From an uncultured Candidatus Melainabacteria bacterium (GTDB lineage: Bacteria; Cyanobacteriota; Vampirovibrionia; Gastranaerophilales; Gastranaerophilaceae): DNA of 63,707 nucleotides. Below, piece after piece: positions 61,624-63,707 of this stretch. The notes beneath the pieces were generated by a model. It had not been told where the DNA came from and ran no database searches. It saw nothing but the letters and a program-made list of their open reading frames with translations. A program made the position numbers and the translations under genes. The stretch covers positions 1 to 63,707 of the forward strand of contig CAKVLH010000011.1 of the NCBI GenBank assembly GCA_934757245.1, read 5' to 3'. Numbering within the stretch: the first letter of the stretch is position 1; every line of letters starts with the position of its first letter.

Positions 61624-62802
61624 ATGAAACGAGCAATTATTATGGTTATTGATTCAATGGGTATTGGTGCAATGCCTGATTGTGAAGAATTTGGTGATAT
61701 TAAAGAATGCAATACTTTGAGAAATGTATGTGCTTTCAACAAAGGACTTGATGTACCATCTTTAGAATTATTAGGATTGGGTAATATTCAAGATTTTGAA
61801 GGTATAAATAAAACAGCAACTCCAATCGGACAATACGGAACTTTACAAGAAAAATCAAAAGGTAAAGATACAACTACCGGACATTGGGAAATAGCCGGCT
61901 TAATATCAGAAAAGCCTTTTGCAACATTTCCACAAGGTTTTCCAAAAGAACTTGTGGACAAATTTATAGAAGAAACAGGTTGTAAAGGAATTTTGGCAAA
62001 CATTCCTGCAAGTGGAACTGCAATCATAGAACAATTAAACGATGAACACCATAAAACGGGCTTCCCAATTGTTTATACTTCAGCTGATAGCGTATTCCAA
62101 ATTGCGCTTGATACTGATATGATACCTCTTGAAACTCTTTACAAGTGGTGTGAAATTGCAAGAAAGATTTTAGACGAAGGCAAATATAATGTAGCAAGAG
62201 TTATTGCTCGACCATACAAAATTATTGACGGCAAACCTACCAGAATTTCTAAAGATAGACGCGATTACTCAATGGCACCATTTGGCAAAACTGTATTGGA
62301 CAAAGTAAAAGATGCAGGTGCGAAAGTTATTGGTATCGGTAAAATCGAAGACATTTTCGAAAAAGCAGGTATAACACATGCAATACATACAGGCTCTAAC
62401 AAAGAAGGTTTAGAATTAACTATTAAAGCAATTGACGGAAGTTTGGATTTAGATAAAATCAAATATCCGACAACAAATATTACTGATAATGATAGAGAAA
62501 TTATCTTTACAAACCTTGTTGATACCGATATGCTTTTCGGTCATAGAAATAACGCCGAAGGATATGGAAAAGCAATTGAAGAAATTGACGAATACTTAGA
62601 AAAAATCCTTCCACTAATTGGCGAAGATGATTTGTTAATTATTACAGCAGACCATGGTTGCGATCCAACAGTTCCAGGAACAGACCACACAAGAGAACAA
62701 GTTCCGGTATTGTATTACTCTAGAGGAATTGAACCAAAAGACTTGGGCGTAACAAAAGGTTTTGACTCCATAGCAAAAAGAGTGTCTGACTGGTTATTTT
62801 AA
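61624..62802 (+). CDS. deoB: Phosphopentomutase
   Basis: A 392-residue alkaline-phosphatase-fold enzyme interconverting (deoxy)ribose 1- and 5-phosphate. Segments: MVIDSMGIGAMPDCEEFGD, SKGKDTTTGHWEIAGL with the catalytic Thr, YTSADSVFQIA, VDTDMLFGHRNNAEGY and ITADHGCDPTVPGTDHTREQVPVLYY for the metals. It links nucleoside salvage to the pentose phosphate pathway. AAAAGGAG and TATAAT lie upstream. The ferredoxin gene follows 72 bp later. Confidence 0.96.
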   Translation: MKRAIIMVIDSMGIGAMPDCEEFGDIKECNTLRNVCAFNKGLDVPSLELLGLGNIQDFEGINKTATPIGQYGTLQEKSKGKDTTTGHWEIAGLISEKPFATFPQGFPKELVDKFIEETGCKGILANIPASGTAIIEQLNDEHHKTGFPIVYTSADSVFQIALDTDMIPLETLYKWCEIARKILDEGKYNVARVIARPYKIIDGKPTRISKDRRDYSMAPFGKTVLDKVKDAGAKVIGIGKIEDIFEKAGITHAIHTGSNKEGLELTIKAIDGSLDLDKIKYPTTNITDNDREIIFTNLVDTDMLFGHRNNAEGYGKAIEEIDEYLEKILPLIGEDDLLIITADHGCDPTVPGTDHTREQVPVLYYSRGIEPKDLGVTKGFDSIAKRVSDWLF

Positions 62803-62874
62803 TTTTTAATTTTAGCAGTATAATAGAGATGTTCTTTAAAAGAGAACAGTATAAATATAATAAGGAGAAAACAA

Positions 62875-63051
62875 ATGAACGTAACTATTGAAGATTCTTG
62901 TATCGGTTGTGGCGCATGCGAATCAATTTGCGATGCAGTTTTCCACGTAGAAGATAGAGCAGAAGTAAAAACTGCCGGTATTGCAGGAAATGAAGCTTGT
63001 GTTGAAGAAGCAGCTAACGCTTGCCCGGTTTCAGCTATTACTGTTGCTTAG
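62875..63051 (+). CDS. Ferredoxin, small 4Fe-4S
   Basis: A 58-residue ferredoxin too short for usual ORF cut-offs. The N-terminus is MNVTIEDSCIGCGACESICD with four Cys (positions 9, 12, 15 and 19), and NACPVSAITVA near the end provides the last Cys-Pro. The Cys-x2-Cys-x2-Cys set and distal CP bind one 4Fe-4S cluster; two further Cys could form a disulfide. It transfers low-potential electrons in the cytoplasm. AAGGAG is 7 nt before the ATG, and a strong terminator follows, so it can be monocistronic. Confidence 0.93.
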   Translation: MNVTIEDSCIGCGACESICDAVFHVEDRAEVKTAGIAGNEACVEEAANACPVSAITVA

Positions 63052-63071
63052 TTTTATAAATCATTAAAAAC

Positions 63072-63118
63072 AAAATGAAAAAACGGCGACCTTAACAAGG
63101 TCGCCGTTTTTTCATTTT
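63072..63118 (+). terminator. Ferredoxin terminator
   Basis: A 22-bp stem (63072-63093 and 63097-63118), AAAATG-A-run-CGGCGACCTT with loop AAC and a T-run after the GC core. Confidence 0.95.
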
Positions 63119-63442
63119 AACAACATTAGCTCTTGACAAGTATAGTCTGTAGGTCAGGCAGTACCTGACAAAATTCTCAAATATGAAAAATGAATTACAA
63201 TATATTTTCTGTGAACCCTTTATGGGTGAAGAATTAAGCCTTTTTAAAGTTGATAACCTAGTAGGTCGTGTTGGACGTTTTTATCCAACACGACAAATTT
63301 GTATTGCATTTTATTGTCGTGTTCAATGTCAATTGTTGAACACGACCTACAAGCTTCTTCTAAACTTTTTATCATCCCTCCTCTTTTTAATATATCTTCT
63401 TATATTAAGCAAATACAAAAAATTGTTACAATTGGCGCAAAC
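63119..63442. repeat. Gap with cruciform repeat
   Basis: The stretch holds a nested inverted repeat: GTAGGTCGTGTTGGA (63261-63275) complementary to TTGAACACGACCTAC (63336-63350) with inner hairpins, plus TCAGGCAGTACCTGA near 63153. The frames that run across it are made of repeats and are not believed. Confidence 0.65.
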
Positions 63443-63484
<42 letters not shown>

Positions 63485-63495
63485 AGGCGCGATTT

Positions 63496-63525
63496 TTGAA
63501 TAAACTAAGCATTGCCCAATATAAT
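63496..63525 (+). promoter_or_regulatory. Candidate pilin promoter
   Basis: TTGAAT (63496-63501), 18 bp, TATAAT (63520-63525). It lies just after the (GTA)13 tract and about 70 nt before the pilin ATG. Confidence 0.5.
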
Positions 63526-63541
63526 GTAGTACAATAAGTAT

Positions 63542-63557
63542 ATACAATACATTGTAT
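63542..63557. promoter_or_regulatory. Short palindrome in the pilin leader
   Basis: ATACAAT-AC-ATTGTAT, ending 37 nt before the ATG at 63595. The 3391 pilin has a longer ACAAT/ATTGT inverted repeat ending 35 nt before its ATG. Confidence 0.5.
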
Positions 63558-63594
63558 GTTATTTGAATTACTAAATAAAAATAGGAGAGCTTTG

Positions 63595-63707
63595 ATGAAA
63601 AAATCTGGATTTACCCTAGCAGAACTTTTAATTTCTCTTGGGATTACAGGTGTCATTGCTGCGTTAATAGCAACAGCGCTTGTAACTTTACAACCGGATC
63701 AGAAAAA
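63595..63707 (+). CDS. Prepilin-like protein, 3' end beyond right edge
   Basis: Thirty-seven codons are visible: MKKSGFTLAELLISLGITG then a hydrophobic helix IAALIATALVT and a polar turn. This is a class III prepilin leader (Gly, Phe, Glu at mature position 5). The ribosome-binding leader AGGAGAGCTTTG is identical to that of the pilin at 3391. Its promoter region bears the (GTA)13 tract. The body is outside the window, so major or minor pilin status is open. Confidence 0.88.
   Translation, partial: MKKSGFTLAELLISLGITGVIAALIATALVTLQPDQK

Overview
The window is about 64 kb of AT-rich DNA (roughly one third G+C) and is almost entirely chromosomal. The best lineage guess is a gut-type, flagellated, non-photosynthetic cyanobacterial relative (Candidatus Gastranaerophilales / Melainabacteria-Vampirovibrionia). 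This is inference. It rests on the prepilin-like leaders of the type KxGFTLAExLI, on several lineage-type hypothetical proteins with an N-terminal F-x-(G/A/S)-K sequence, on a long NusB, and on the general low-GC, Gram-negative-like gene content. No rRNA, tRNA, CRISPR array, prophage or transposase gene was seen.

Layout. 1-7 kb: a truncated hypothetical gene, an acyl-CoA-condensing HMGL-family synthase, a prepilin-like gene, a 700-bp repeat-rich gap, then acyltransferase, amidohydrolase and S13 carboxypeptidase genes. 7-15.6 kb: ATPase-TPR protein, rsmG, M16 peptidase, flagellin, tatD, tlyA. 15.6-20.5 kb: YhaM-like nuclease, glycine-zipper protein, LD-carboxypeptidase, GIY-YIG protein, folE2, an RWYD-repeat protein, aroQ. 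20.6-28 kb: a ketoacyl-synthase/acyltransferase mini-cluster, phosphoesterase, ispE, matrixin, holB and holA. 28-36.5 kb: YibE/F protein, secreted protein, GH57 branching enzyme, radical SAM protein, ribH, murQ, LysM-lysozyme. 36.7-45.8 kb: gpsA, ricT-like gene, SIMPL protein, gyrA, ilvC, a second RWYD protein, murA. 46-58 kb: a divergent RelA/SpoT-fold protein facing the main rsh gene, pxpA-like gene, yvcK-like gene, panB, panC, dapA, secD, secF. 58-63.7 kb: a possible two-gene cassette (EF-hand protein plus XRE regulator) between matching 26-bp inverted hairpins, then ftsY, nusB, deoB, a ferredoxin and a second prepilin-like gene cut by the right edge.

Physiology: branched-chain amino acid, pantothenate, lysine, shikimate, folate/queuosine, riboflavin and MEP isoprenoid steps are represented. 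Peptidoglycan synthesis and recycling is a recurring theme (murA, murQ, S13 and S66 peptidases, lysozyme). Sec translocation, stringent response, DNA replication, motility and pilins are also present.

Most interesting non-coding structure: (i) a 31-bp motif GGCAATT-N15-ACTTTATAT, found six times on the minus strand with exact spacing. It lies upstream of three genes for hypothetical or wall-active proteins and upstream of three gene-free stretches that each end in a U-tract hairpin, which are candidate small RNAs. (ii) Eight genes whose TATAAT-like box ends 5-7 nt before the ATG, implying leaderless mRNAs, including one divergent pair separated by only 19 bp. (iii) A (GTA)13 tract just upstream of the promoter of a pilin gene, and an inverted repeat shared by the two pilin leaders. 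(iv) Four copies of a MITE-like element. Start codons were re-chosen where ribosome-binding sites or leaderless geometry argued for it.
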